The notes: a model not told the origin generated them from the sequence alone. A stretch of 64,000 bases of DNA from Nitrospirota bacterium (GCA_029261195.1 JAJDBU010000072.1:1-64000); one strand, 5' to 3'. Shown: positions 20,089-29,093, counted from the first letter of the stretch. A program made the numbers and translations.

Positions 20089-20126
20089 TTCTCTTTTTTA
20101 CCGACCTGATCATCATTCTCTCGACA

Positions 20127-20160
20127 AAGGCAAAGGAGGAACGCCGCCCTCCTTTGCCTT
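20127..20160. repeat. Intercistronic 13-bp perfect hairpin
   Basis: aaggcaaaggagg / cctcctttgcctt with 8-nt loop, between one-heme porin and cytochrome c genes; no following U tract on the coding strand. Confidence 0.75.
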
Positions 20161-20173
20161 CCGCTTGACTCGC

Positions 20174-21361
20174 CTAAAAGTTGATCATCGCTTCAGCCAG
20201 GGCCTGATAGTCCGTCGCCCCCTTGGCGTCATCTGTTGAACGATTTACCTCTAAGGCAAGCCGGAGGTTCCTCTGGAAGGAGTGAACCGCCCCGATCATC
20301 TCCTTCTGACGGACATCTTTACCGGCACCATCATTCGGATCAATCCAGTCGAAGCGGGCCAGAAGGGTCGTCTCTTTTCCTTTGAGGAACTGTTGCAGTT
20401 CTACATAAAAACTGTTCCCTTCGACATCAGACCCGGCCGCAGTCGGAACACTGTCTTCGCTACGGAAGTAGCCACCGATGATCTCTGTCCCGGAAGAAAA
20501 GATCTTGTTGGCCACCATGCCATAGCGATAGAACATATAATCATCCGGAAGGGTTCCATCGTGCCAGACCCCTCGATAGCCGTAGAGCGTAAACCCCGAG
20601 GCCAGTTCATCAAGGATGTGTTCATAGGCGAACAGGAAATCTTTTTCCCTGTCTTCATCACCCACAATTCCGGATTTCCCCCCGATGACAAGACCGTTTA
20701 GAACCTGAGCCAGGATCCGGGCGTTGCCAATCACATGTGCGACTTCGACTCCTTTCTGATTTTCTCTGATCCTGAAACGAATCGGGCTGGTGGTCAGGTC
20801 TCTTGATGAGAGGGGTTCTGGGCGGCTAATCCCGGTCGGTCGGTCGAAGCCTCCGATCCCCACCCCCTGGATCGGGTGGAATTGACCAAATCGAATGGTG
20901 GTGAAGTGCCTTGGTTTTCCAAAAAGGGCTCGAACCTGGGCAACGACCTTGATTTCATCTTCTCCTTCCCATTCGAGTTCCGTAAACGAAGAGATGTTCT
21001 CTGACAGCGCTCCGGCATAAAAGAATGTCGTGTCATGCCATTCGAACCTGTTGACGTCACTGGCATTTTCTTTTGCCTGGTAGCGTGCCCGTCCGCGACC
21101 CCGGAGGGAGAGAAAGTGCCCGACATTTGAGATGTCCTGGGCCTGATCAAATTCATCCGACATTCGGTAGCCCGCCCAGCGGAATTGCTGACCCTTTTTA
21201 TTCAAATGGGGAACCGCGGGATAATGGCAAAGGCTACAATCGGCGTTATATTTTCTCCCCCATGCAGGTAGGGCAGAGGCTTCCTGGGGGAGAAACATCC
21301 CATAAAGGCAAGAAAATCCAATGCCAAGCATGATCAAAATCCAAGTCGTTTTATGCTTCAT
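20174..21361 (-). CDS. Porin-cytochrome fusion (Cyc2-like): N-terminal single heme plus predicted outer-membrane beta-barrel
   Basis: Signal peptide, ALPAWGRKYNADCSLCHYPAVPHLNKKGQQFRWAGYRM, then alternating amphipathic strands to a C-terminal ALAEAMINF (terminal aromatic). Confidence 0.7.
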   Translation of the reverse strand: MKHKTTWILIMLGIGFSCLYGMFLPQEASALPAWGRKYNADCSLCHYPAVPHLNKKGQQFRWAGYRMSDEFDQAQDISNVGHFLSLRGRGRARYQAKENASDVNRFEWHDTTFFYAGALSENISSFTELEWEGEDEIKVVAQVRALFGKPRHFTTIRFGQFHPIQGVGIGGFDRPTGISRPEPLSSRDLTTSPIRFRIRENQKGVEVAHVIGNARILAQVLNGLVIGGKSGIVGDEDREKDFLFAYEHILDELASGFTLYGYRGVWHDGTLPDDYMFYRYGMVANKIFSSGTEIIGGYFRSEDSVPTAAGSDVEGNSFYVELQQFLKGKETTLLARFDWIDPNDGAGKDVRQKEMIGAVHSFQRNLRLALEVNRSTDDAKGATDYQALAEAMINF

Positions 21362-21831
21362 TTTACCCTCCTATTTAATTGAGGTTGTCTGGAGTGCGGT
21401 GATTGTTTCTGGAATACCGTGACGGGGCAGGAGGACAGCTGGACAACCCGCTCGGCCTGACTCCCCATCAGAAAATGGTCGAATCCCGTCCTCCCATGGG
21501 TTCCCATCATGATTAGATCGACCTTCAAGGCCTTGGATAACCGTACAATCTCGATGTGAGGGACGCCGATGCCCAACTCTGCGCTTGCCTCGATGCCGCT
21601 TTGCCTGGCCAGGATCGCCAGGTCGTTCAACAGTGCGTTTGCCTGATCTTTCATATAGGCATAGCCTTCGTCAAAAAGGGCCGTCATTTCATCCGGATGA
21701 TCGAGACGCGCCAACACGTGGACAAAGACCACATCCGCTCCAAGCTGTTTGGCCATTGATATGGCGGCCTTATTTGTCTTGTTGGACAATTCAGAAAAGT
21801 CAGTTGGAATCATCACCTTTTTGATCTTCAC
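21358..21831 (-). CDS. Universal stress protein A domain protein
   Basis: VMIPTDFSELSNKT...GVPHIEIVRLSKALKVDLIMMGTHGRTGFDHFLMGSQAERVVQLSSCPV; GTG start at 21831 behind AGGAGG. Confidence 0.9.
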   Translation of the reverse strand: MKIKKVMIPTDFSELSNKTNKAAISMAKQLGADVVFVHVLARLDHPDEMTALFDEGYAYMKDQANALLNDLAILARQSGIEASAELGIGVPHIEIVRLSKALKVDLIMMGTHGRTGFDHFLMGSQAERVVQLSSCPVTVFQKQSPHSRQPQLNRRVK

Positions 21832-21888
21832 CTGCTCCCTCCTGTTCTTTGTAAAGCGTTTCGCTATTACCAATTAGCAATACAGATA

Positions 21889-21904
21889 GCAATACAGATG
21901 CCAA
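21889..21904 (-). promoter_or_regulatory. Sigma-54 (-24/-12) promoter candidate for usp/porin-cytochrome/bc operon
   Basis: TGGCATCTGTATTGCT on minus strand (consensus TGGCAC-N5-TTGCW; GG-N10-GC), about 58 nt upstream of usp GTG. Confidence 0.75.
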
Positions 21905-21977
21905 GGAAAATGTGGATTTCTGGAAGAGGTTTTCGACTAAACATTCTGTATAAGTCATTGTAAATATGTGTATTTAT

Positions 21978-21991
21978 ATGACATCAGTCAT
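21978..21991. promoter_or_regulatory. Candidate NtrC-type activator site
   Basis: ATGACATCAGTCAT, imperfect palindrome upstream of the 21889 promoter. Confidence 0.5.
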
Positions 21992-22044
21992 TTCTTCGGG
22001 GAGGAGAGGGACAGGCTCTTCTCCCTTGCGCAATATCTCTGTTT

Positions 22045-22060
22045 CATGACAACTGTCATG
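22045..22060. promoter_or_regulatory. Candidate NtrC-type activator site
   Basis: CATGACAACTGTCATG palindrome, upstream of the 21889 promoter. Confidence 0.6.
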
Positions 22061-22100
22061 GTCCGGTGACAATGCCCCTATCGGCTATCTCCTCCAAATG

Positions 22101-22145
22101 AAATGGGCCCGCCCAGCAAACAGCTGAGCGGGCCCATTTTTCAGC
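22101..22145. terminator. GC-rich hairpin terminator candidate downstream of mtrB
   Basis: aaatgggcccgc (22101-22112) / gcgggcccattt (22128-22139) followed by TT on +. Confidence 0.55.
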
Positions 22146-22299
22146 CTCTGGTATCATTTTCTCTCTAATCGCGCTTGCCGGAACCATCGAAGAAACTTCC
22201 GCCACCGACGGTGTGGTCGTCCCCCGGTGAGCACCTAGCTCTGTCCAACCCGTCCCGCAGTTTTGACATCTGGTAGGTCACATTGAAATGTCTCATCCG

Positions 22300-24450
22300 T
22301 TAGTCTTTCGATAAGGCGTAAGAAAACCAAAGCCCAATCACACTGACTTTGTAATTGGGGCTTTCCGCCCCGCTTGCTAAGACGTTTGAAACGGTATTCA
22401 CGGCAAGGCCGTCAAGCGTCCAATCCCTCGTCTTATACGCTTCGTAAAAGTATCGTGCCTTCATCGTCAAACGCGGGTTTATTTGATAATTCGCAGAGAG
22501 CCTTGCACTATAAAGTCTGGTTTTTAGCTCAGGAAAGGTTTCTGCGGTGCGGCCGAGTGTGCGTGCCTCAATTGCTCCGATTGATTTTGAATAAGTAAAG
22601 TCAAGCCCCACGTTCCAAAGGCCGTTTATATTTGAAAAAGAAAACCCGCTGCTGAGTGTGTTAATCATATCCCGATTGTGAGCAAACCAATCCGGTGCGC
22701 CAAAGCTCTGGCTTCCTGCTTGATCAGACTTGATCTTTTCGTGACTGAATAGGGTATAAAAACTGCCATTTTCAAAAAGTAGTAGAGAGACATCAATGAC
22801 GATATTCAAGCGATCACTACCTGTCAGACCCAGGACCGAATCTTTATAGTCATCTGAATTGACTTCTGAGGACAAAGCAACATTCAAACGCTGATGTGGT
22901 GTGAGTGAAAACTTTAGCCTTGCTTGGTCTCGGGTCCGATCCGCCAGGTTGAATTTTCTCAAAAGTGGATTTTGAAAGGTCTCAATTTCATCGGTTCCCC
23001 TGTAACGCTTACCATCGCGATCAGCATGTAAGATCTCCAGGCTGACGGGTCTTTTTCCTTTGTTGCCTGAAGCGGATATTTTTATCCAGACCGTTTTCTC
23101 TTCAGTTTTTGAGACTTCTTGAAAGTTCCGTTTATAGATTTCGTAGTTGAGGCCACCTGAAAATCGTTTCCGACGTCCAAAACGATAATTACTTTTGAGA
23201 TCGATATTCTGTCGTTGAAAGCTGTAGGGGATATTTGTTCGTGTATCGGAAAAAAAAGTATCCGATTCTATGAAATCGTAGACTTTTCGCGCGGTTTTAT
23301 TCTTGCGATTATTGAGGTCATAGAGCAGATTGAGTGTCAGCTTCGCCCTAGGTCTCGAATGTAATCGAAGATGGAGTCGGGTGGTATTTACTTTTGCGTC
23401 CAATGAAGAAATCGGCAATGGACCTACCAGGTTTGCATTGATAGTAGAGGGGATAAAGGCCTCATCCTGAGTCATACGGCCGAAGGAGAGCATGCCGCTC
23501 GCCTGTGTTTGAATCGTGAGTTGGTAAGTTCCTGACAGGGTGATTTGATGTGCCTGATTATCGGGCGCAAGCGCACTTCGCCCGCGGTCGCCCCCGGTGG
23601 TCAGGGGGGTAAATGGATTTTCCCAGGTGATGCTTGGATGTTGACTGTCGAAAAAAGAGCCATAATATTCAAGACTTAGAAGTCCTTGTTTATTCGTGTA
23701 AGTGATGGATGCATCAATTTCATCCGTGGTGTAATCAATCGGTTTCGCTAAGATTGAAGTGAAGATGATAAAATTTCCCGTGTGAAGACCTTGGCCTTCA
23801 CGTCTTTCCCGCCGGTAATCAAGCACATATTTAAGTTGGGGCGTCAGAAGATACGAAAACCCAAACTGGGTATTTTCACGCTCATGCGCTATCGGCATTG
23901 GACGAAGCGCGTTTGTGAGTTGACTCATTCCCCCCGTACTTGTAGCCCTCGTCCAGCCTGTAGGCAAAGTCATGTTTGTGCCGCCCGATCCGAGAAAGGG
24001 GCTTTTCCCGGAATCGTCTCCTTGTTTTTGGAGTAAGTCATAAGCCAATCTCACTTCGTATTGCCCCTGCTGCCCCCCCTCTATTTTCAGGCTGCGTGAA
24101 TCAAGGCCAAGGTCGGAACCGAGCATTTCCCAATAGGAATTTCCCTTCCCCCAATAACGAAGGTCGATTTCTCCAATCGCATAAGGCCCTTTGTCTTCGA
24201 GTCCACGATAGTCCCCGAATTTGAAGGAATCATCCGAAATATAGGCCGAACCCAGTTCAAACCGCCCGTGCAAACCTTTTGTATGAGGGCACAATTCACA
24301 TATCCATCCTGAGGGTTTAATGTCTTCCTTAAGCATGTTTTTTTCCACGGACTCAGCGGTGGAGGAAGAAGGCGTTAGGACATGAGGAAGAAGAAACACC
24401 AGTATGCTTGCAACATTGATCAGATTATTTCGTAAACGTGCTGTGGGCAT
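22300..24450 (-). CDS. mtrB: MtrB/PioB-family decaheme-associated outer membrane beta-barrel
   Basis: N-terminal CELC (CxxC) motif, FELGSAYISDDSFKFGDYRGLEDKGPYAIGEIDLRYW, long repeated beta-strand pattern; start at MPTARLRNN rather than 24624. Confidence 0.85.
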   Translation of the reverse strand: MPTARLRNNLINVASILVFLLPHVLTPSSSTAESVEKNMLKEDIKPSGWICELCPHTKGLHGRFELGSAYISDDSFKFGDYRGLEDKGPYAIGEIDLRYWGKGNSYWEMLGSDLGLDSRSLKIEGGQQGQYEVRLAYDLLQKQGDDSGKSPFLGSGGTNMTLPTGWTRATSTGGMSQLTNALRPMPIAHERENTQFGFSYLLTPQLKYVLDYRRERREGQGLHTGNFIIFTSILAKPIDYTTDEIDASITYTNKQGLLSLEYYGSFFDSQHPSITWENPFTPLTTGGDRGRSALAPDNQAHQITLSGTYQLTIQTQASGMLSFGRMTQDEAFIPSTINANLVGPLPISSLDAKVNTTRLHLRLHSRPRAKLTLNLLYDLNNRKNKTARKVYDFIESDTFFSDTRTNIPYSFQRQNIDLKSNYRFGRRKRFSGGLNYEIYKRNFQEVSKTEEKTVWIKISASGNKGKRPVSLEILHADRDGKRYRGTDEIETFQNPLLRKFNLADRTRDQARLKFSLTPHQRLNVALSSEVNSDDYKDSVLGLTGSDRLNIVIDVSLLLFENGSFYTLFSHEKIKSDQAGSQSFGAPDWFAHNRDMINTLSSGFSFSNINGLWNVGLDFTYSKSIGAIEARTLGRTAETFPELKTRLYSARLSANYQINPRLTMKARYFYEAYKTRDWTLDGLAVNTVSNVLASGAESPNYKVSVIGLWFSYALSKD

Positions 24451-24467
24451 GCAATGCTCCTTCTCCT

Positions 24468-25472
24468 CTATCTCGTTAAGCGTGCACCCGATGGATGATT
24501 TGAGCCATGCACTTGAGTGTGGCAATTCATGCACCCTCTCGCTAAAAGCAAAGCAGAGCCTCCAGAGGGCGGAAGTCCACTCGGTAATCCAGAAACACTG
24601 GGATGTCCGGCCCGGGAATGACATTGCTGACAGAGAAACGGCGGACGTTTACTCAAAAGCGAAGGATGGTTAGAGCCGTGGACCTGATGGCAAAGCGTAC
24701 AATCCTCTGATGCGGGCGCATGTTCCCAGAGGAAGGGGCCGCGTTTCTCGGTATGGCAGCTATAACAGGTTTCGTTCAGGGTTTGACGAATGAGCTGGAA
24801 TTCAGTGTTTGATCCATGGGCTTGATGGCAAGCCGTGCAGGCCATTTTTCCGTAACGAATCGGATGGGAGCTGGCCTTAAAACTGTCAGCACGTTTCTGT
24901 TGATGACAAGTAAAACAGACTTTTGGCTGATCTTTGATGCTAAAAACCGGGTCACGTTCTGCATGAATGCGATGACAGGATGCGCAGGAAACATCTTCTC
25001 TTTCATGGGTGCTGCCATGCCAGGCCATTCCGAGCTTCGATTTGTGACAAGTCTCACAGACCTGGTTTTGTTCACGAATCGATGTACGGGCTCCGAGGCC
25101 GAAGCTTCGGATACCAATATTTTTTTCCCCGGTCATCACAGCCTCGGGGTGTAAGGCTCCTGGGCCGTGACAACTTTCACATTCGAGACCGGCAAAAGGT
25201 GTTCGGGCATCCGAAGTTTCAGCATGTCGTGTTTTAAAGATGGAAAGCACCGGAAACGCTGACCCTTCTCCGTGACATTGAAGGCAGAGATCCGAGCCAT
25301 ACTCGCTATATTGAGGTGGAGCCTCTTTTTTCGGCGCATCGCTCATGGCACCCTGTAAGGCATCCTGACTGAAGAGAAGTTCTGGCCAAAAAACCATTAA
25401 AAATACCTCCGCAACGGAAAATAAAATCGTGACAAAAAAAACCGTTCTGAGTATTTTGGCCATTGTAATCAA
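24468..25472 (-). CDS. mtrA: DmsE/MtrA-family decaheme c-type cytochrome
   Basis: Ten CxxCH counted: CLQCH CESCH CETCH CASCH CFTCH CTACH CYSCH CTLCH CQQCH CMNCH; N-terminal signal/TM. Confidence 0.92.
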   Translation of the reverse strand: MITMAKILRTVFFVTILFSVAEVFLMVFWPELLFSQDALQGAMSDAPKKEAPPQYSEYGSDLCLQCHGEGSAFPVLSIFKTRHAETSDARTPFAGLECESCHGPGALHPEAVMTGEKNIGIRSFGLGARTSIREQNQVCETCHKSKLGMAWHGSTHEREDVSCASCHRIHAERDPVFSIKDQPKVCFTCHQQKRADSFKASSHPIRYGKMACTACHQAHGSNTEFQLIRQTLNETCYSCHTEKRGPFLWEHAPASEDCTLCHQVHGSNHPSLLSKRPPFLCQQCHSRAGHPSVSGLPSGLPPSGGSALLLARGCMNCHTQVHGSNHPSGARLTR

Positions 25473-25498
25473 CCCCTTCTAAGCTTTGCTCTCTCTCC

Positions 25499-25545
25499 AA
25501 AGCCGTCTTAGCTCTGATTTTTCCGAGCAGGTATCAGACGGCTTT
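25499..25545. repeat. Intercistronic inverted repeat between mtrC-like and mtrA-like genes
   Basis: aaagccgtct / agacggcttt, 10-bp arms, 27-nt loop. Confidence 0.65.
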
Positions 25546-25550
25546 TATTT

Positions 25551-27734
25551 TTACTGAAACTGATGAACGGTTTTGATATCTGCGAGCGCACCTTTTCCGT
25601 GACAGACCGCACAGGTTTCGACCACTAGGCCTGCCGAGGTAGAAGTCAATGCCCCGTTCGCTGCCTGAGTCACATCGAAAGCCCCACCATTCTGCTTCAT
25701 ATGTTCAGTTGCCAAGATGCTGGTGTGGCAGGAGGAGCAGACGGCTGTGTTCGGAGTGATATTGACATCATCCAATGGGTCGGCAAGGTTGACACCGGTA
25801 TCAACCGTTGTTGCCAGGACACCTGTTCCAACGGGATAGTAGGTATCGCCCAGGTGGCATTGGGAACAATTGTTCAGGTTACCCGGAAATACCACCCCCG
25901 TGAAATCGTGAAGACGACTGCCGAATCCATAAACGTAAAGCCCCATCCCGTCAGCGCCTGCATGAAGGGCATGAATCATCCGTTTAAAATCGATGGATTC
26001 TTCCTTCTTTCCGTCGGGGGTCGTTGTTGGATCGGCAGGACGCCGACTCACATCGGTGTTATTTGCATTATGGCAACCGAGGCAGAGATCGACATTGTCG
26101 GTTCGGTTTGAACCATGGAGACTCAGCGATTTATGACAATTGTTGCATTTGTCCATGTCGACAACGGCTCTCCTTTTCACAGGCGTCGCATCCGTGATGG
26201 AAAAGAAGTCCGTCGCTCCCTTCACAGCGATCCTCTCGACAATGCCGTCACTATCGACATCTACCGCTGGATGTCCCTCTAATGTCGCCATACCCGAACC
26301 TGTGGCGCCCGTCGGAATCGCAACAGTAGAAGTCATTGTGAAAGTTCCATCACCATTGGCAATGGCTGCGCCTCCTAAAGGATTAAGGCTAACCATTGAA
26401 GCAGGCGTTTGACCACTTCCCGTGTTATCGAAATCACTTGAACTCCAGGCAAGATCAATTGCTAGACGACTTGCCCCTCCTCCCTGAACAAATGGCGCAT
26501 CGCTTTGAACATTGTAGGCTGCATCGCCATTACTTGGGTCTGTGACCGAGAAGGTAATCATGGGGAATGTCCCTGGGGTTCCATTGGTGACCGAGTGAAT
26601 ATTAAACTTAAATGCGGCGGCGGCAGTATCAGTAAGGATGGCGTGACTTGTGTCGATTCGCCCGATCAAACCGCCATCACTGTGGCAGCTAGTGCAGTCT
26701 GCATTACTGGCAACTACAATATTGGCGAGGCTATGATTTGCGCCAGTTGCAAAGTTCACGTCGTCGTGGCAGGAAGCGCAGGCTTCCATCGTGGGGGTCT
26801 TAAGCCAATTCTGGGCATCCGGCGTTTCGGTGTCGGTTTCGTTGTGACAGGTTCGGCAGTTGCGGATATCCTGAGGCCAAACGACTTTGGAATAGTCATG
26901 TTTCGTGTCTCGGAAGCCCCATATTGCATATTCTCCACCAGCGACGACGCTGGGCAATGTTGATCCCCGGTGTATTTTGTGGATCATGACCTTGAAATCG
27001 AGGGTGTTTCCACTATTTGCATCGGTAGAACCAGGATTGTGACAGCTCACACAATATTCGGTATCGAAGCGGGCGCTGCCATGCATGGATAATTTGTCGT
27101 GGCAGACATTGCAGGATTCCGTCTTAACAATTTCGCGGGTGAAAATTCCTGTTGTTGCGCCATCCGAGGGACGAAAAGTGTAGACCGCGTTGCCTATTGA
27201 GGTGGCCCCGCCGCGGATTTCAAATCCAACACGGTGAGTCAGTGCCGCATCGTAGGGTAGGGCGGCATTGTTCAAGTCGACTGCAAAGGTATAGCTGTAA
27301 GTGCCGTCCAGGTGATCTACAAGGGTTCCGCTTGCGCCGCTTTCAGTTGCCGCCTGGATTTGAGCAACCGTGCCCGATCCCCCTCCTCCCGGCTCTTCGG
27401 TCCGCGTGATGTAGTTTTGCCACTCACTGGCACCGCCATTAATGCCCGGTACCAAACGCGAAATAGAAAAACTGATGTTACTGTCCGATAAACCGGTAAC
27501 CAGATTCTCTTTGTCATCCTTAAGGGTGAACTGAACCACTGCGGGGCTGTTGATCGTTACATCGGTGATGCTTGGCGTAATTTTTCCGGCATCAGCAAGT
27601 CGTATGCTTGCAGATCTTCCCGGCTGTCCCTGAGGACCTACAGCGCCCTGATCACCATCGCTGCATCCCAAAAAAATGAGTGCGGGTAAGAGCAGAAGGA
27701 AAGCCCCTTGAAATTTACATAAGCGATTCATCAT
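25551..27734 (-). CDS. mtrC: OmcA/MtrC-family decaheme outer-surface lipoprotein cytochrome
   Basis: Lipobox LIFLGCSDGD; ten CxxCH counted: CNVCH CVSCH CRTCH CASCH CTSCH CNNCH CLGCH CSQCH CSSCH CAVCH; ORF extends to 27755 but AAAGGAGG favours a start at 27734/27731. Confidence 0.92.
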   Translation of the reverse strand: MMNRLCKFQGAFLLLLPALIFLGCSDGDQGAVGPQGQPGRSASIRLADAGKITPSITDVTINSPAVVQFTLKDDKENLVTGLSDSNISFSISRLVPGINGGASEWQNYITRTEEPGGGGSGTVAQIQAATESGASGTLVDHLDGTYSYTFAVDLNNAALPYDAALTHRVGFEIRGGATSIGNAVYTFRPSDGATTGIFTREIVKTESCNVCHDKLSMHGSARFDTEYCVSCHNPGSTDANSGNTLDFKVMIHKIHRGSTLPSVVAGGEYAIWGFRDTKHDYSKVVWPQDIRNCRTCHNETDTETPDAQNWLKTPTMEACASCHDDVNFATGANHSLANIVVASNADCTSCHSDGGLIGRIDTSHAILTDTAAAAFKFNIHSVTNGTPGTFPMITFSVTDPSNGDAAYNVQSDAPFVQGGGASRLAIDLAWSSSDFDNTGSGQTPASMVSLNPLGGAAIANGDGTFTMTSTVAIPTGATGSGMATLEGHPAVDVDSDGIVERIAVKGATDFFSITDATPVKRRAVVDMDKCNNCHKSLSLHGSNRTDNVDLCLGCHNANNTDVSRRPADPTTTPDGKKEESIDFKRMIHALHAGADGMGLYVYGFGSRLHDFTGVVFPGNLNNCSQCHLGDTYYPVGTGVLATTVDTGVNLADPLDDVNITPNTAVCSSCHTSILATEHMKQNGGAFDVTQAANGALTSTSAGLVVETCAVCHGKGALADIKTVHQFQ

Positions 27735-27789
27735 CAACCTCCTTTGCATTTTCATTCAAATGATTCTCTTTTTCTTACCACTTAGGCTT

Positions 27790-27805
27790 CGCAAACCTCA
27801 TACCA
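27790..27805 (-). promoter_or_regulatory. Sigma-54 (-24/-12) promoter candidate for mtrCAB
   Basis: TGGTATGAGGTTTGCG on minus strand (GG-N10-GC), about 45-50 nt before the mtrC start. Confidence 0.65.
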
Positions 27806-27947
27806 AATGCAAGGCATTCTTGACAGAAAAGACTTCCATTCTTATTATTCAATAATAACGCTTAAAATTTAATGAGTTACATCATATGGAGTTTTGTTTT
27901 GATAAGAGACTTTTTCATTTTTGCCTTTTAGGCGCCCTCTAATATTA

Positions 27948-27961
27948 GTGACAATTGTCAT
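27948..27961. promoter_or_regulatory. Candidate NtrC-type activator site
   Basis: GTGACAATTGTCAT, contains 12-bp perfect palindrome TGACAATTGTCA, about 145 bp upstream of the mtrC promoter. Confidence 0.6.
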
Positions 27962-28120
27962 TCTTTAATGACGATATCCCTTGATTGGAAGATCATCATT
28001 CGAACTACTGTCAAGACTGTCGTCGTTGTTGCGATCATCTAAATCGCCGATTTTCAGCTTCATCTTATTAAATGTCCCATCAGAAGGTTTCATTCAGAGA
28101 GATAGATTCTGACAAGGGAT

Positions 28121-28561
28121 TTAATCGGACGGTTCCTGAGATGTTTCTTGCCTTTTATTCAATGTGTCCCTTAATCGCTTGGTTTCCCGGTAGGCACGAT
28201 CCAGCGCGAGTCCTTTCTCGACCGCTGCTTCCAATATTTCCAGATTTTTAAATGGTTTTGTGAGATAGTCGAAAAGACCTTCTCGAACTACACGGACGAA
28301 ATTACTCTCATCCGGATATCCAGTCATCAGGATTGCAACTTGTCCGGGACGATCCTTCAGCATATCCTGCAAAATATTCAGCCCCTGTTCATCCGGCAGA
28401 CGCTGGTCCATCAGGATAAGATTAAAGTCCTTTTCCCGAAAGAGGCGCCGGGCCTCCGATCCCGTGGATGCGAGTTGAAGATCAATCGGCTTGCCGCGAA
28501 AGAGTCTTTCAAATAATTTTAAAGTGTAGGGGTCGTCATCAACGACAAGGATCCTAAGCAT
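28121..28561 (-). CDS. Stand-alone REC-domain response regulator
   Basis: ILVVDDDPYTLKLFERLFRGKPI...LILMDQRLPDEQGL...VAILMTGYPDE...FDYLTKPF. Confidence 0.9.
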   Translation of the reverse strand: MLRILVVDDDPYTLKLFERLFRGKPIDLQLASTGSEARRLFREKDFNLILMDQRLPDEQGLNILQDMLKDRPGQVAILMTGYPDESNFVRVVREGLFDYLTKPFKNLEILEAAVEKGLALDRAYRETKRLRDTLNKRQETSQEPSD

Positions 28562-28590
28562 TCCTACTCACTCACTGTTTTAAGAGCTTG

Positions 28591-29040
28591 TTAGTTCCCT
28601 TTATGTGAACTATATACAAAGGTTGAACCATCTTTTCTGATTGCAATCACTCTGAAGTCGTCTTTCCTGTTTCCCTGTTCCATTCCGGGCGCCCCTGTCG
28701 GCATCCCCCGAACAGCCAAGCCCCTTATATCGGGTCTTTCTTTTAGCAGTCGCCGAAGATCACTGACAGGCACATGGCCTTCGAGCACATATCCCTCCAC
28801 GACCGCCGTATGGCAAGAACTTAAATGCTGCGGTATTCCAAATTTTTTTTTGAGGGATGCCACATTTTCGACTGGCTTTTCAGTCACATTGAAGCCATTG
28901 TCATTCATATAGCGGGTCCAGTTTGAGCAACATCCACAAAATCGGCTTTTGTAGACCGTGATCTCTTTTGCTTGAACCACTGTCCAAACATTCTGGACCA
29001 GAAACGCAACGACCAATACAAACAAGATTTTTTTTATCAT
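28591..29040 (-). CDS. DUF411 family (CcgAII-type) putative metal-binding periplasmic protein
   Basis: ITVYKSRFCGCCSNWTRYMNDNGFNVTEKPVENVASLKKKFGIPQHLSSCHTAVVEGYVLEGHVPVSDLRRLLKERPDIRGLAVRGMPTGAPGME. Confidence 0.9.
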   Translation of the reverse strand: MIKKILFVLVVAFLVQNVWTVVQAKEITVYKSRFCGCCSNWTRYMNDNGFNVTEKPVENVASLKKKFGIPQHLSSCHTAVVEGYVLEGHVPVSDLRRLLKERPDIRGLAVRGMPTGAPGMEQGNRKDDFRVIAIRKDGSTFVYSSHKGN

Positions 29041-29069
29041 CCTCGTCCTCCGTTTATCGGTGTGTATCA

Positions 29070-29093
29070 GCCATCCTGCCTATGCAGGATGGC
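29070..29093. repeat. 10-bp perfect hairpin in predicted DUF411 leader
   Basis: gccatcctgc / gcaggatggc, 4-nt loop. Confidence 0.7.

Noticed and set aside
26505-26963. 152-aa plus-strand ORF
   Set aside because: Antisense to the decaheme mtrC-like gene; no RBS
27800-27820. Second sigma-54-like element TCAAGAATGCCTTGCA near mtrC
   Set aside because: Has TTGCA but lacks the -24 GG; the adjacent TGGTATGAGGTTTGCG fits GG-N10-GC
28121-28561. REC protein as a frameshifted NtrC pseudogene
   Set aside because: It ends cleanly in the linker (KRQETSQEPSD) with no AAA+ remnant downstream; better read as an intact stand-alone REC
29070-29093. Intrinsic terminator on the minus strand
   Set aside because: No U tract follows the stem in minus orientation; T run is on the plus side where no gene ends
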